Of a stretch of 16,654 bases of DNA, positions 1-7,264 are shown in pieces. The stretch comes from Alistipes sp. CAG:268. Lineage in GTDB: Bacteria; Bacteroidota; Bacteroidia; Bacteroidales; Rikenellaceae. The DNA lies in the NCBI GenBank assembly GCA_000434235.1, contig FR891987.1, positions 1-16,654 of the forward strand, read 5' to 3'. Every line of letters starts with the position of its first letter. Position 1 is the stretch's first letter. Made by a program: the position numbers and the translations under genes. The notes under the pieces were generated by a model. It saw only the letters and a list, made by a program, of their open reading frames with translations, had not been told where the DNA came from and did not search any database.

Positions 1-1
1 A

Positions 2-1429
2 CCGGCTCCCCGCCCGGCCTCCGAGCCGGCGCCCGAAGCCGGCGAGACCCCGCAGACGGCACCCGAAGCCCCTGCCCGGCAGAGCGGGCGCAAACCGGCC
101 GGACACAACGCCGGAGCCGCCGAACAGCCGGTCAAGGCCGAACAGAAACGCCGCGGCCGCAAACCCAAGGCCGAGGCACAGGCCGAGAGCGGAGCTGAAG
201 CACCCGCGGATCGCAGGGAGCAGCCCGTGCACACCGAACCGGCCGCCGGTCCCGAGCCGTCGGACGAACCGCAGACGCCGCTCGACGAGGAGGTGATCAC
301 CAAGGACGACTTCGCCGGCGAGATCGAGGGCGAGGGCGTGCTGGAGATCATGCCCGACGGCTACGGATTCCTCCGCTCGGCCGACTACAACTACCTCAAC
401 TCGCCGGACGACATCTACGTCTCGCCGTCGCAGATCAAGCTCTTCGGCCTCAAGCCGGGCGACACGGTGAACGGCACGATCCGCCCCCCGAAGGAGGGCG
501 AGAAGTACTTCCCGCTGGTGCGCGTCAATGAGATCAACGGCCTGGCCCCGGAGTTCATCCGCGACCGCGTGCAGTTCGAGTACATGACGCCGCTCTTCCC
601 GAGCGAGAAGTTCTGCCTGACGGGCAACGGGCACAACAACCTCTCGACGCGTGTGGTGGACCTCTTCTCGCCCATCGGCAAGGGTCAGCGCGCGCTGATC
701 GTCGCACAGCCCAAGACGGGTAAGACGATGCTGCTGCAGTCGATCGCCAACGCCATTGCGGACAACCACCCGGAGGTCTACATGATCGTGCTGCTGATCG
801 ACGAGCGCCCGGAGGAGGTGACCGAGATGGCCCGCAACGTGAAGGCCGAGGTGGTGGCCTCGACCTTCGACGAGCAGGCCTCGCGCCACGTGAAGGTAGC
901 CGAGATGGTGCTCGAGAAGGCCAAGCGCATGGTCGAGTGCGGCCACGACGTGGTGATCTTCCTCGACTCCATAACGCGCCTGGCGCGCGCCTACAACTCC
1001 GTGCAGCCGGCCTCGGGCAAGGTGCTCTCGGGAGGTGTCGATGCCAACGCGCTGCACAAACCCAAGCGCTTCTTCGGCGCCGCGCGCAACACCGAGGAGA
1101 AGGGCTCGCTGACGATCATCGCCACGGCGCTGATCGACACCGGCTCGAAGATGGACGAGGTGATCTTCGAGGAGTTCAAGGGGACGGGCAACATGGAGCT
1201 GCAGCTCGACCGCAAGCTGGCCAACAAGCGCGTCTACCCCGCTGTCGATGTCATCGCCTCGGGCACGCGCCGCGAAGACCTGCTGCTGCCGCGCGAAGTG
1301 ATGAACCGCACGTGGGTGCTGCGCAAATACCTTTCGGACATGACGCCCGTCGAGGCGATGGAGTTCCTCCAGAAGCAGATGGGCCTCACGGATACCAACG
1401 AGGAGTTCCTCGCCACGATGAACCATTGA
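2..1429 (+). CDS. rho: Transcription termination factor Rho (5'-truncated by window edge)
   Basis: Homohexameric RNA-dependent ATPase/helicase that ends transcription. The frame is open from base 2, so the GTG at 227 is not the real start; the true start lies upstream of the window. Codons before about 290 encode a Pro/Ala/Glu-rich, low-complexity stretch with basic patches (KRRGRKPK at 146-169), typical of Bacteroidota Rho and probably disordered. Counting from the GTG at 227: a cold-shock-like RNA-binding domain at about 35-108 ([18 protein letters not shown]), Walker A QPKTGKT at 161-167, [11 protein letters not shown] from 191, Walker B ending in [11 protein letters not shown] near 245-255, the R-loop region [10 protein letters not shown] near 267-276, and arginine-finger region SGTRRED near 345-351. 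All match the Escherichia coli Rho core closely and nothing catalytic is missing. It ends 18 nt before the next gene, so read-through transcription is likely. Confidence 0.97.
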   Translation, partial: PAPRPASEPAPEAGETPQTAPEAPARQSGRKPAGHNAGAAEQPVKAEQKRRGRKPKAEAQAESGAEAPADRREQPVHTEPAAGPEPSDEPQTPLDEEVITKDDFAGEIEGEGVLEIMPDGYGFLRSADYNYLNSPDDIYVSPSQIKLFGLKPGDTVNGTIRPPKEGEKYFPLVRVNEINGLAPEFIRDRVQFEYMTPLFPSEKFCLTGNGHNNLSTRVVDLFSPIGKGQRALIVAQPKTGKTMLLQSIANAIADNHPEVYMIVLLIDERPEEVTEMARNVKAEVVASTFDEQASRHVKVAEMVLEKAKRMVECGHDVVIFLDSITRLARAYNSVQPASGKVLSGGVDANALHKPKRFFGAARNTEEKGSLTIIATALIDTGSKMDEVIFEEFKGTGNMELQLDRKLANKRVYPAVDVIASGTRREDLLLPREVMNRTWVLRKYLSDMTPVEAMEFLQKQMGLTDTNEEFLATMNH

Positions 1430-1447
1430 CCTTAAAACGCCAACCCG

Positions 1448-2224
1448 ATGAACATGAAGAGACTGATTCTGCTGGGGCTGAGCCTGCTCATCGTCCGCAG
1501 CGCCCTGGCCTGGGGACAGAAGGGACACGACGTGACGGCCTACATCGCCGAATGCCACCTGACGCCCGCCGCCGCAAAGAAGATCGACAAGGTACTCGAC
1601 GGACATTCGCCCGTCTACTATGCCAACTGGCTCGACAACGCCAGCCATACGCCCGACTACGCCTACACGAAGACGTGGCACTACCTGAACGTGGACGAGG
1701 GGAAGATCCTCGAGACGATGCCCGCCAACCCGAAGGGCGACGTACTGAAGGCCGTGACGGAAATCGTCGCGAAACTCAAGGCCGGCGGTCTGACGCATGA
1801 GGAGGAGGCCCTGCAGCTGAAGATGCTCATCCACCTGGTGGGCGACATGCACTGCCCGATGCACCTGGGCCGTTCGACCGACCTGGGTGGCAACAAGCGG
1901 CCGGTGCGCTACTTCGGCCGCTCGACGAACCTCCACTCGGTGTGGGACACGTCACTGGTCGAGTCGGCCCACAACTGGGGCTACACCGAATGGCGGCAGC
2001 AGATCGACCGCGTATCGCAGGCCGAGGCCGAGGCAATCGCCGCCGGCACCCCGGCCGAATGGGTTGCCGAGACGCTCGGCATCTGCCAGCAGGTCTACGA
2101 GGCGACACCCGAGGGGGCGAACCTCTCCTACGACTACGTGGCGGCACAAACCCCCGTCGTCGAGCAGCAGTTCCTGCGCGGCGGCCTGCGGCTGGCGCGC
2201 CTGCTCAACGAGATCTACCGGTAG
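1448..2224 (+). CDS. Exported S1/P1-type zinc-dependent nuclease
   Basis: A 258-residue member of the S1/P1 nuclease family, which cleaves single-stranded DNA and RNA to 5'-mononucleotides and has 3'-nucleotidase activity using a trinuclear zinc site. A signal peptide (residues 1-21, hydrophobic core then ALA) ends just before W22, and in this family the mature N-terminal Trp is itself a zinc ligand. All nine expected ligands can be placed: W22, H27, D63, H78, H129, D133, H139, H163 and D167, with spacing matching fungal P1 (HxxxD then H ten residues after the first; HxxxD in HSVWD). It should act in the periplasm or outside, probably in nucleotide or phosphate scavenging. The start is either the ATG at 1448 or the one at 1454; both leave a functional signal peptide. 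It follows rho by 18 nt with no visible promoter. No truncation is seen. Confidence 0.93.
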   Translation: MNMKRLILLGLSLLIVRSALAWGQKGHDVTAYIAECHLTPAAAKKIDKVLDGHSPVYYANWLDNASHTPDYAYTKTWHYLNVDEGKILETMPANPKGDVLKAVTEIVAKLKAGGLTHEEEALQLKMLIHLVGDMHCPMHLGRSTDLGGNKRPVRYFGRSTNLHSVWDTSLVESAHNWGYTEWRQQIDRVSQAEAEAIAAGTPAEWVAETLGICQQVYEATPEGANLSYDYVAAQTPVVEQQFLRGGLRLARLLNEIYR

Positions 2225-2247
2225 AGACCGCATAAATCCGATCCAAG

Positions 2248-2287
2248 CGTCCCTGTCGCCCCCTGGCGGCGGGGACGTCTCGTTTTT
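2248..2287 (+). terminator. Probable intrinsic terminator after the nuclease gene
   Basis: Outer arms CGTCCC (2248-2253) and GGGACG (2272-2277) pair, and inner CGCC (2257-2260) pairs with GGCG (2265-2268) around a CCCT loop. A run of five T follows at 2283-2287. There is a small internal bulge and a 5-nt gap before the T-run, so it is weaker than the one at 5601. It separates the rho-nuclease unit from the copper genes. Confidence 0.5.
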
Positions 2288-2333
2288 CCGCCGGTTCGCT
2301 ACGCAGCATGCACGGGGTCCCGCGAAAATTTCG

Positions 2334-2341
2334 TATTTTTG
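2334..2341 (+). promoter_or_regulatory. Bacteroidota -7 box (TATTTTTG) for the AraC-type regulator
   Basis: TATTTTTG fits the Bacteroidota consensus TAnnTTTG exactly. Transcription would start near 2348, leaving a leader of about 18 nt before the ATG at 2366. That supports this ATG over the in-frame TTG at 2339, which lies within the box. I see no convincing -33 TTTG at the usual spacing. Confidence 0.5.
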
Positions 2342-2365
2342 CCCGAAACGAAACCGATACCGGAG

Positions 2366-2935
2366 ATGGCCGAGACGCTCTACATAAAGAATATGGTCTG
2401 CGACCGCTGCATCATGGCGGTGCGTGCCGTGCTCACCCGATGCTGCGGCATCGAACCGCTCGCCGTGGAGCTGGGCGAGGTGCGCCTTCCGCGCCCGCTC
2501 ACGGAACAGGAGCATGAAACGCTCCGCCGGGAGCTGGAGGACCTGGGCTTCGAACTGCTCGAAGACCGCCGCCAGCAGCTCGTCGCCCGCCTGCGGGGCG
2601 CCGTCATCGAGCTGGTCCGCCATCCGGAAGGTGTCAGGCGCGAGCGGCTCTCGGACTGGCTGGTCCGCCGCCTCGGCCACGACTACGACTCGCTGAGCCG
2701 CCTCTTCTCCGAGGTGACCGGCACGACGCTCGAAAAGTACCTGATCGCCCAGAAGATCGAGTACGCCAAGGAGCTGCTGATCTACGATGAACTCTCGCTG
2801 GCCGAGATTGCCGACCGGCTGGGCTACTCGAGCGGCGCCTACCTCAGCGCACAGTTCAAGAGCGTGACGGGCATGACCCCCTCCCACTTCCGCCGGCTCC
2901 GCATCCGCACCCGCCGCCCGCTCGACCGGCTCTGA
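2366..2935 (+). CDS. AraC-family regulator with N-terminal CxxC (HMA-like) domain, probable copper-responsive
   Basis: A 189-residue protein from the ATG at 2366. Residues 1-66 resemble a degenerate heavy-metal-associated domain: YIKNMVCDRC gives C12xxC15, followed by a helix, and the DLGFELL strand closes the fold; C26 and C27 are additional cysteines. Residues about 75-178 form a two-helix-turn-helix AraC DNA-binding domain: first HTH at 106-138 (DYDSLSRLFSEVTGTT) and second at 143-176 (LSLAEIADRLGYSS, then the family-typical GMTPSHFR). It lacks the usual AraC cupin sensor domain, so the CxxC module probably senses the metal. Such fusions commonly sit beside copper ATPase genes in Bacteroidota. 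The ATPase gene follows 159 nt downstream with its own promoter. Copper as ligand is inferred from the CxxC and the neighbour. Confidence 0.88.
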   Translation: MAETLYIKNMVCDRCIMAVRAVLTRCCGIEPLAVELGEVRLPRPLTEQEHETLRRELEDLGFELLEDRRQQLVARLRGAVIELVRHPEGVRRERLSDWLVRRLGHDYDSLSRLFSEVTGTTLEKYLIAQKIEYAKELLIYDELSLAEIADRLGYSSGAYLSAQFKSVTGMTPSHFRRLRIRTRRPLDRL

Positions 2936-2953
2936 TCCGCACCCGCCGCCCGC
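2903..2953 (+). repeat. 19-bp perfect direct repeat at the 3' end of the regulator gene
   Basis: ATCCGCACCCGCCGCCCGC occurs at 2903-2921 and again at 2935-2953, start-to-start 32 bp, about three helical turns. The second copy begins at the last base of the regulator's TGA stop. It could be a short tandem duplication of the gene's tail or a pair of binding sites. The GC-rich Arg-codon composition makes a chance or slippage origin possible. Confidence 0.6.
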
Positions 2954-3025
2954 AAGGTGCGCCCCCGTCGCATCCGACACATGCGGACGACGCGGCCGCG
3001 TGCCCGGAATCTTGTAAAACAAATC

Positions 3026-3035
3026 CGGAATTCCG
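3026..3035. promoter_or_regulatory. 10-bp perfect palindrome upstream of the copper ATPase promoter
   Basis: CGGAATTCCG is a perfect palindrome centred about 30 bp upstream of the -7 box at 3061, close to where a -33 element or regulator site would lie. It sits in an AT-richer patch (3011-3037) in otherwise GC-rich DNA. A role as a regulator site is inferred from position only. Confidence 0.35.
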
Positions 3036-3052
3036 TAACGCCGCAACCGCCG

Positions 3053-3073
3053 GCAGGCACTACCTTTGCCTGC
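3053..3073. promoter_or_regulatory. Inverted repeat overlapping the ATPase promoter, candidate operator
   Basis: GCAGGCA (3053-3059) and TGCCTGC (3067-3073) form a perfect 7-bp inverted repeat with a 7-nt spacer. The spacer and right arm contain the -7 box. A protein bound here would cover the core promoter, as expected of a repressor. Alternatively it is a small hairpin, though most of it precedes the predicted transcription start. Confidence 0.4.
3061..3068 (+). promoter_or_regulatory. -7 box (TACCTTTG) for the copper ATPase gene
   Basis: TACCTTTG fits TAnnTTTG exactly. The implied start of transcription near 3075 gives a leader of about 20 nt to the ATG at 3095 and rules out the in-frame ATG at 2957 as the translation start. 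No clear -33 TTTG is visible, which would fit an activator-dependent promoter. Confidence 0.55.
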
Positions 3074-3094
3074 GGAACTTCAAACCGAAAAGAG

Positions 3095-5551
3095 ATGATG
3101 ACCAAACGCATCTTCCCGGTGACGGGCATGAGCTGCGCCGCCTGCGCCGCACGGGTCGGCAAGACGCTCGGTGCCCAACAGGGCGTCAGGCAGGCGGCAG
3201 TGAATTTCGCGGCGGCAACGGTTGCCGTGGAGTACGATCCCGACCGGACCTCGCCCGAACTGCTGGCACAGGCGGTCGCCGGAGCCGGATACGGACTGAT
3301 CACCGACCTGAAGGAGGGCGCCGAGCAGGCCGAACGCGAACACGCGATGCACTACCGCGCGCTCAAACACCGCACGGCGGCAGCCCTCGCACTGGCCGTG
3401 CCGCTGCTCGTCGTCGGAATGCTCTTCATGCACCGCCCGTGGTCGCCCTGGGTAACGTGGCTGCTCGCCACACCGCTGGTCTTCGTCTTCGGGCGCGACT
3501 TCTTCGCCGGAGCCTGGCGCCAGCTGCGCCACCGCTCGGCCAACATGGACACGCTCGTGGCGCTGAGCACGGGCATCGCCTACGCTTTCAGCCTCTTCAA
3601 CCTCCTCTACCCCGCATTCTGGACCTCGCGCGGCATCGAGCCACACGTCTACTTCGAGGCTTCGGGCGTCGTGATCGCCTTCGTGCTGCTCGGGCGGCTG
3701 CTCGAGGAGCGGGCCAAGGGCGGCACGATGGAAGCGATCCGGAAGCTCTCCGGACTGCGGCCCGATACGGTGCTGCTCGTCGATCAGGCGGGTGCCGAGC
3801 ACCCGACCCCGATCGGCCGGGTGCAGCCGGGCGACCTGATCGCCGTGCGGCCGGGAGGGCGCATCGCCGTGGACGGCACGGTAACCGATGGCTCCTCCTA
3901 CGTCGATGAGAGCATGCTGAGCGGCGAGCCGCTGCCGGTGCGCAAGGAGGCCGGCAGCCGCGTGTTCGCCGGAACGGTCAATCAGCGCGGGTCGCTGCGC
4001 TACCGTGCCGAACAGGTCGGCGAAGGCACGATGCTGGCACAGATCATCCGCCTGGTGCAGGATGCGCAGGGCAGCAGGGCCCCCGTGCAGCGGCTGGCAG
4101 ACCGCATCGCCGCGGTCTTCGTGCCGACGATCATCGCCGTGGCCCTGCTCTCGTTCGGGGCGTGGCTCCTTCTCGACCCTGCAGAGGGATTTGCACACGG
4201 CATGCTGGCGCTGGTCACCGTGCTGGTCATCGCCTGCCCCTGCGCCCTGGGGCTGGCTACCCCGACGGCCATCATGGCGGGCATCGGGCGCGGGGCCGGG
4301 GCGGGCATCCTGATCAAGGACGCCGAAACGCTCGAAACGGCCTGCCGCGTGGATACCGTCGTCCTGGACAAGACGGGCACGCTGACCGAGGGACGCCCCG
4401 CCGTGACGGACCTTCAGTGGGCCGCCGGGGCCGAAACCGAGGCCCCGCGCCTCATGGCCCTCGAGAGCCGCTCGGAACATCCGCTTGCCGCCGCGCTCGT
4501 CGAACACCTCGCCGCTGCGGGAATCCGTCCCGACGAGGCCCCCGGGGAGTTCACCAACCACGCCGGACGCGGCGTCACGGGACGCTTCGCCGGACGCGAA
4601 TACTGCGCGGGCAACCGGCGGCTGCTCGAGGAGCGCAGCATTGCCATCGACCCCGGGCTCGACGCCCGGGCACGCAGCCGGGCCGCGGAGGCACACAGCA
4701 TCGTCTGGTTCGCCGACGAGCACCGTGCACTGGCCGTAGCGGCCGTTTCGGACCGCCTGCGCGAGGGATCGCGCGAGGCCGTCGCGGAGCTCCGCCGCCG
4801 CGGCATCGAGGTCCACATGCTGACGGGTGATCAGGAGGCCTCGGCCGCCGCAGTGGCTCGGGCCGCCGGGATCACCCGCGTAAAGGCCGGGGTGCTGCCC
4901 GGCGAGAAGGAGGCCTACATCCGCGACCTGCAGCGCGGAGGCCACGTCGTCGCCATGGCCGGCGACGGCATCAACGACAGCGCCGCGCTGGCACGTTCCG
5001 ACGTGGGGATCGCCCTGGGCAACGGCAGCGACATCGCCCTCGAGGCGGCCCGCGTGACCATTCTCTCGTCCGACCTGAGGAAGATTCCCGCGATGCTGCG
5101 TCTGGCGCGGCTGACCGTCAGGACCATCCGGCAGAACCTCTTCTGGGCTTTCGTCTACAACCTCGTGGGCGTGCCCGTCGCCGCGGGGGTCTTCTACCCG
5201 CTGTGGGGCTTCCTGCTCGACCCGATGATCGCCGGGGCGGCGATGGCCATGAGCAGCGTCAGCGTCGTCACCAACAGCCTGCGGCTGAAACGGCGCCGGA
5301 TCGAACCGATACAAAACACCCAAAAACACGATACGATGGAACGCAGATTTAAAGTAGAGGGCATGATGTGCGGCCACTGCCGGGCACATGTCGAAAAGGC
5401 ACTGAACTCGATCGGCGGAGTCTCCGCCACCGTGACGCTCACCCCGCCGGAGGCGGTCGTCACCTTCACGGGCAGTCCCCTGCCGACCGAGGAGCTCCAG
5501 CGCACGGTCACGGAGCAGGCCGGCGACTACCGCCTGACCGAGATCGGCTGA
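3095..5551 (+). CDS. copA: Cu(+)-exporting P1B-1 ATPase with N- and C-terminal HMA domains
   Basis: An 818-residue inner-membrane pump that exports Cu(+) using ATP. In order: N-terminal HMA (GMSCAAC, 11-17), membrane helices from about 93, actuator motif SGEP (276-279), the CPC transport site (381-383), phosphorylation motif DKTGTLTEG with D425, nucleotide-binding SEHPLA (460-465), MLTGD (575-579), hinge [10 protein letters not shown] (623-632), then YN (688-689) and MSS (719-721) in the last helices. CPC, YN and MxxSS are the Cu(+) class signature. The start is one of two adjacent ATGs (3095 or 3098) after an A/G-rich leader; the upstream extension to 2957 is rejected because a promoter box lies inside it. 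Oddly, the frame continues past the usual end (SLRLKRR) into a complete second HMA domain, normally a separate CopZ-like protein. It probably shares copper control with the upstream CxxC-AraC regulator. Confidence 0.95.
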   Translation: MMTKRIFPVTGMSCAACAARVGKTLGAQQGVRQAAVNFAAATVAVEYDPDRTSPELLAQAVAGAGYGLITDLKEGAEQAEREHAMHYRALKHRTAAALALAVPLLVVGMLFMHRPWSPWVTWLLATPLVFVFGRDFFAGAWRQLRHRSANMDTLVALSTGIAYAFSLFNLLYPAFWTSRGIEPHVYFEASGVVIAFVLLGRLLEERAKGGTMEAIRKLSGLRPDTVLLVDQAGAEHPTPIGRVQPGDLIAVRPGGRIAVDGTVTDGSSYVDESMLSGEPLPVRKEAGSRVFAGTVNQRGSLRYRAEQVGEGTMLAQIIRLVQDAQGSRAPVQRLADRIAAVFVPTIIAVALLSFGAWLLLDPAEGFAHGMLALVTVLVIACPCALGLATPTAIMAGIGRGAGAGILIKDAETLETACRVDTVVLDKTGTLTEGRPAVTDLQWAAGAETEAPRLMALESRSEHPLAAALVEHLAAAGIRPDEAPGEFTNHAGRGVTGRFAGREYCAGNRRLLEERSIAIDPGLDARARSRAAEAHSIVWFADEHRALAVAAVSDRLREGSREAVAELRRRGIEVHMLTGDQEASAAAVARAAGITRVKAGVLPGEKEAYIRDLQRGGHVVAMAGDGINDSAALARSDVGIALGNGSDIALEAARVTILSSDLRKIPAMLRLARLTVRTIRQNLFWAFVYNLVGVPVAAGVFYPLWGFLLDPMIAGAAMAMSSVSVVTNSLRLKRRRIEPIQNTQKHDTMERRFKVEGMMCGHCRAHVEKALNSIGGVSATVTLTPPEAVVTFTGSPLPTEELQRTVTEQAGDYRLTEIG
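5336..5551 (+). other. C-terminal CopZ-like HMA domain with a possible internal translation start
   Basis: The ATG at 5336 is codon 748 of the ATPase. From it, 71 residues form a whole ferredoxin-like HMA domain with GMMCGHC at ATPase residues 756-762. The preceding DNA (5310-5335) is A-rich (ACAAAACACCCAAAAACACG), unlike the surrounding GC-rich coding sequence and like a Bacteroidota leader. The encoded linker ([12 protein letters not shown]) looks like translated intergenic sequence. The domain may therefore be made as part of the pump, as a free copper chaperone, or both. Confidence 0.55.
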
Positions 5552-5600
5552 CGCCGGCGCCCGGAGCGCAACAGCGAACGGCTCCGCCGCAAACTACGCA

Positions 5601-5637
5601 AACGGGGAGCGCCTCGCAGGAGGCGCTCCCCGTTTTT
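5601..5637. terminator. Strong intrinsic terminator between convergent operons
   Basis: A perfect 15-bp stem, AACGGGGAGCGCCTC (5601-5615) with its complement at 5620-5634, has a GCAG tetraloop and a T-run through 5637. It ends the copper operon on the + strand. It lies 26 nt past the stop of the minus-strand sulfatase, and the complementary A residues before the stem are few, so it may serve that operon less efficiently. Confidence 0.92.
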
Positions 5638-5662
5638 CCGTTGTACCGAACGGGCAGAAGGA

Positions 5663-7240
5663 TCACTGCCGTCCGAACGATGCGTTGTACCGCATGGCCA
5701 GCGAATCGCCGTACTCGCGCTGCAGCCGCCCCAGTTCCTCGAAAAGGGCGTTCTGCTCGCCGGCATAGGCCGGATCGCCGAAGAGGTTGCGCAGCTCGTG
5801 GGGGTCGTTCTCCAGATCGTACAGCTCCCAGCAGTCGATGTCGTTGTAGAAATGGATCAGTTTCCAACGGTCCGTGCGCACGCCGTAATGGCGCTTGACC
5901 ATGTGCTCGGCCGGATACTCGTAGAAGTGGTAGTAGAGCGCCGGACGCCAGTCGGCAGGATGTTCGCCCCGCAGCAGCGGCAGCAGCGAACGCCCCTGAA
6001 TGTCCGCGGGAATCTCCGCTCCGGCCAGCTCGAGGAAGGTCGGGGCGTAGTCGATGTTCTGCACCAGTTCGCCGATGTCGCCGCGAGCCCCGCCCGGCAT
6101 GCGCACAACCAGCGGCGTGCGCATCGACTCCTCGTACATGAAGCGCTTGTCGAACCAGCCGTGCTCACCCATGTAGAAGCCCTGGTCTGAGGTGTAGACC
6201 ACCAGCGTGTTCTCCGCAAGCCCCGACTCGTCGAGGTAGCGCAGCAGCCGGCCCACGTTGTCGTCGAGCGACTTGAGGGTCTTGAGGTAGTCGCGCATAT
6301 AGCGGTTGAACTTCCACTCGGCCCGTTCGCGGCCCTGCGGGTTGCGCGCGTAGAAATCCTCGATAATCGGATCGTAGAAACGGTCCCAAGCGGCCCGCTG
6401 CGCCGAATCCATGCGGCTCAGGATCCACTCGTAGGCCCCCTTCAGCCGGCCGGGATGCCCCTCCTTGAGCATCTTGAGGTCGTAGACCGGGTCCATGTCC
6501 ACGTCCGAAGCGATCGACATCTCCTGTGCCGCGGCAGCCGGACGCCCCGCATAGTCGTCGAAGAAGGTCTCGGGCAGCGGGAAGGTTCGGTCTTCGTAGA
6601 GGGTCAGGTTGCACGTGTCGGCCATCCAGTTGCGGTGCTGCGCCTTGTGGTGCACAAGCAGGCAGAAGGGTTTTTCGGGATCGCGCCCCTGCTCGAGCCA
6701 CTCGATGCTCCGGTCCGTGATCAAGTTGGTCAGGTAGCCGTGCACACGCACCGTATCGCCCGTCTGGCGGATGAAATCGGGGTTGTAGTAGTCGCCCTGT
6801 CCGGGAACGATCTCCCAATGGTCGAAACCCGTCGGCAAACTTCCCAGGTGCCACTTGCCGATGACGGCCGTCTCGTAGCCGGCCTCCTGCAGCAGTTTGG
6901 GGAAGGTCTGCTGCGAAGCGTCGAAGGCCGGGCAGAGCGTGTTGTCCGTATAGCCGTTGGCGTGCGAATGTTTGCCCGTGAGCATGCAGGCGCGGCTCGG
7001 GCCGCTCAGCGAATTGGCCACGAAGCTGTTGGTGAAGCGGACGCCCTCGGCGGCGATGCGGTCGAGGTTCGGGGTCGAGGCATAGCGGCGGTCATAGCTG
7101 CTCATCATCTGGGCCGTATGGTCGTCGGTCATGATGTAGAGGATGTTCATCCGCCGGTCCGGCTCGGGCTCCGGACGCCCGCATCCGGCAGCCGCGACGG
7201 CAGCCAGGCCGCCGGCCAGGAAAATTCGGTTGGTTTTCAT
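5663..7240 (-). CDS. S1-family serine-type sulfatase, predicted lipoprotein
   Basis: Hydrolyses sulfate esters, probably on host or dietary glycans. From the ATG at 7240 it has 525 residues: a lipoprotein signal peptide with acceptor C20 (AAAGC), metal-binding DD39-40 (MTDDHTA), and active-site signature S79-G-P-S-R83, the (C/S)xPxR motif whose first residue becomes formylglycine. Being serine-type, it needs the anaerobic radical-SAM maturase, which is not in the window. Further conserved elements are GKWHLG (128-133), SDQ with D352 and Q353 completing the calcium site, EHGWFDKR (359-366), and a C-terminal region ending in YDLENDPHE. Motif spacing resembles Bacteroides GlcNAc-6-sulfatase-like enzymes, but the substrate cannot be fixed by eye. 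An in-frame ATG at 7261 would add seven residues ahead of the lipoprotein signal and is less likely. It lies 24 nt after the fucosidase stop, in one operon. Confidence 0.9.
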   Translation of the reverse strand: MKTNRIFLAGGLAAVAAAGCGRPEPEPDRRMNILYIMTDDHTAQMMSSYDRRYASTPNLDRIAAEGVRFTNSFVANSLSGPSRACMLTGKHSHANGYTDNTLCPAFDASQQTFPKLLQEAGYETAVIGKWHLGSLPTGFDHWEIVPGQGDYYNPDFIRQTGDTVRVHGYLTNLITDRSIEWLEQGRDPEKPFCLLVHHKAQHRNWMADTCNLTLYEDRTFPLPETFFDDYAGRPAAAAQEMSIASDVDMDPVYDLKMLKEGHPGRLKGAYEWILSRMDSAQRAAWDRFYDPIIEDFYARNPQGRERAEWKFNRYMRDYLKTLKSLDDNVGRLLRYLDESGLAENTLVVYTSDQGFYMGEHGWFDKRFMYEESMRTPLVVRMPGGARGDIGELVQNIDYAPTFLELAGAEIPADIQGRSLLPLLRGEHPADWRPALYYHFYEYPAEHMVKRHYGVRTDRWKLIHFYNDIDCWELYDLENDPHELRNLFGDPAYAGEQNALFEELGRLQREYGDSLAMRYNASFGRQ

Positions 7241-7264
7241 GCGAAGTCCGTTAAAGCGCATGCG

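Noticed and set aside
1430..1447. Functional link between Rho and the nuclease
   Set aside because: Adjacent and probably co-transcribed, but the nuclease is exported and Rho is cytoplasmic, so a shared pathway is not supported.
2339..2365. TTG start for the AraC-type regulator
   Set aside because: The TTG lies in the -7 box TATTTTTG, so it would not be in the mRNA; the ATG at 2366 gives a natural CxxC-domain start.
1952..3046. 364-codon open frame on the minus strand spanning nuclease and regulator
   Set aside because: It runs through a terminator and a promoter of supported plus-strand genes and has no family signature.
2957..3094. 46-codon N-terminal extension of the copper ATPase
   Set aside because: It contains the -7 box and dyads, is Arg-rich, and precedes two adjacent ATGs directly before the HMA domain.
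3080..5389. 769-codon open frame on the minus strand opposite the copper ATPase
   Set aside because: Opposite a fully motif-supported copA; His/Arg/Gly-rich with no domain.
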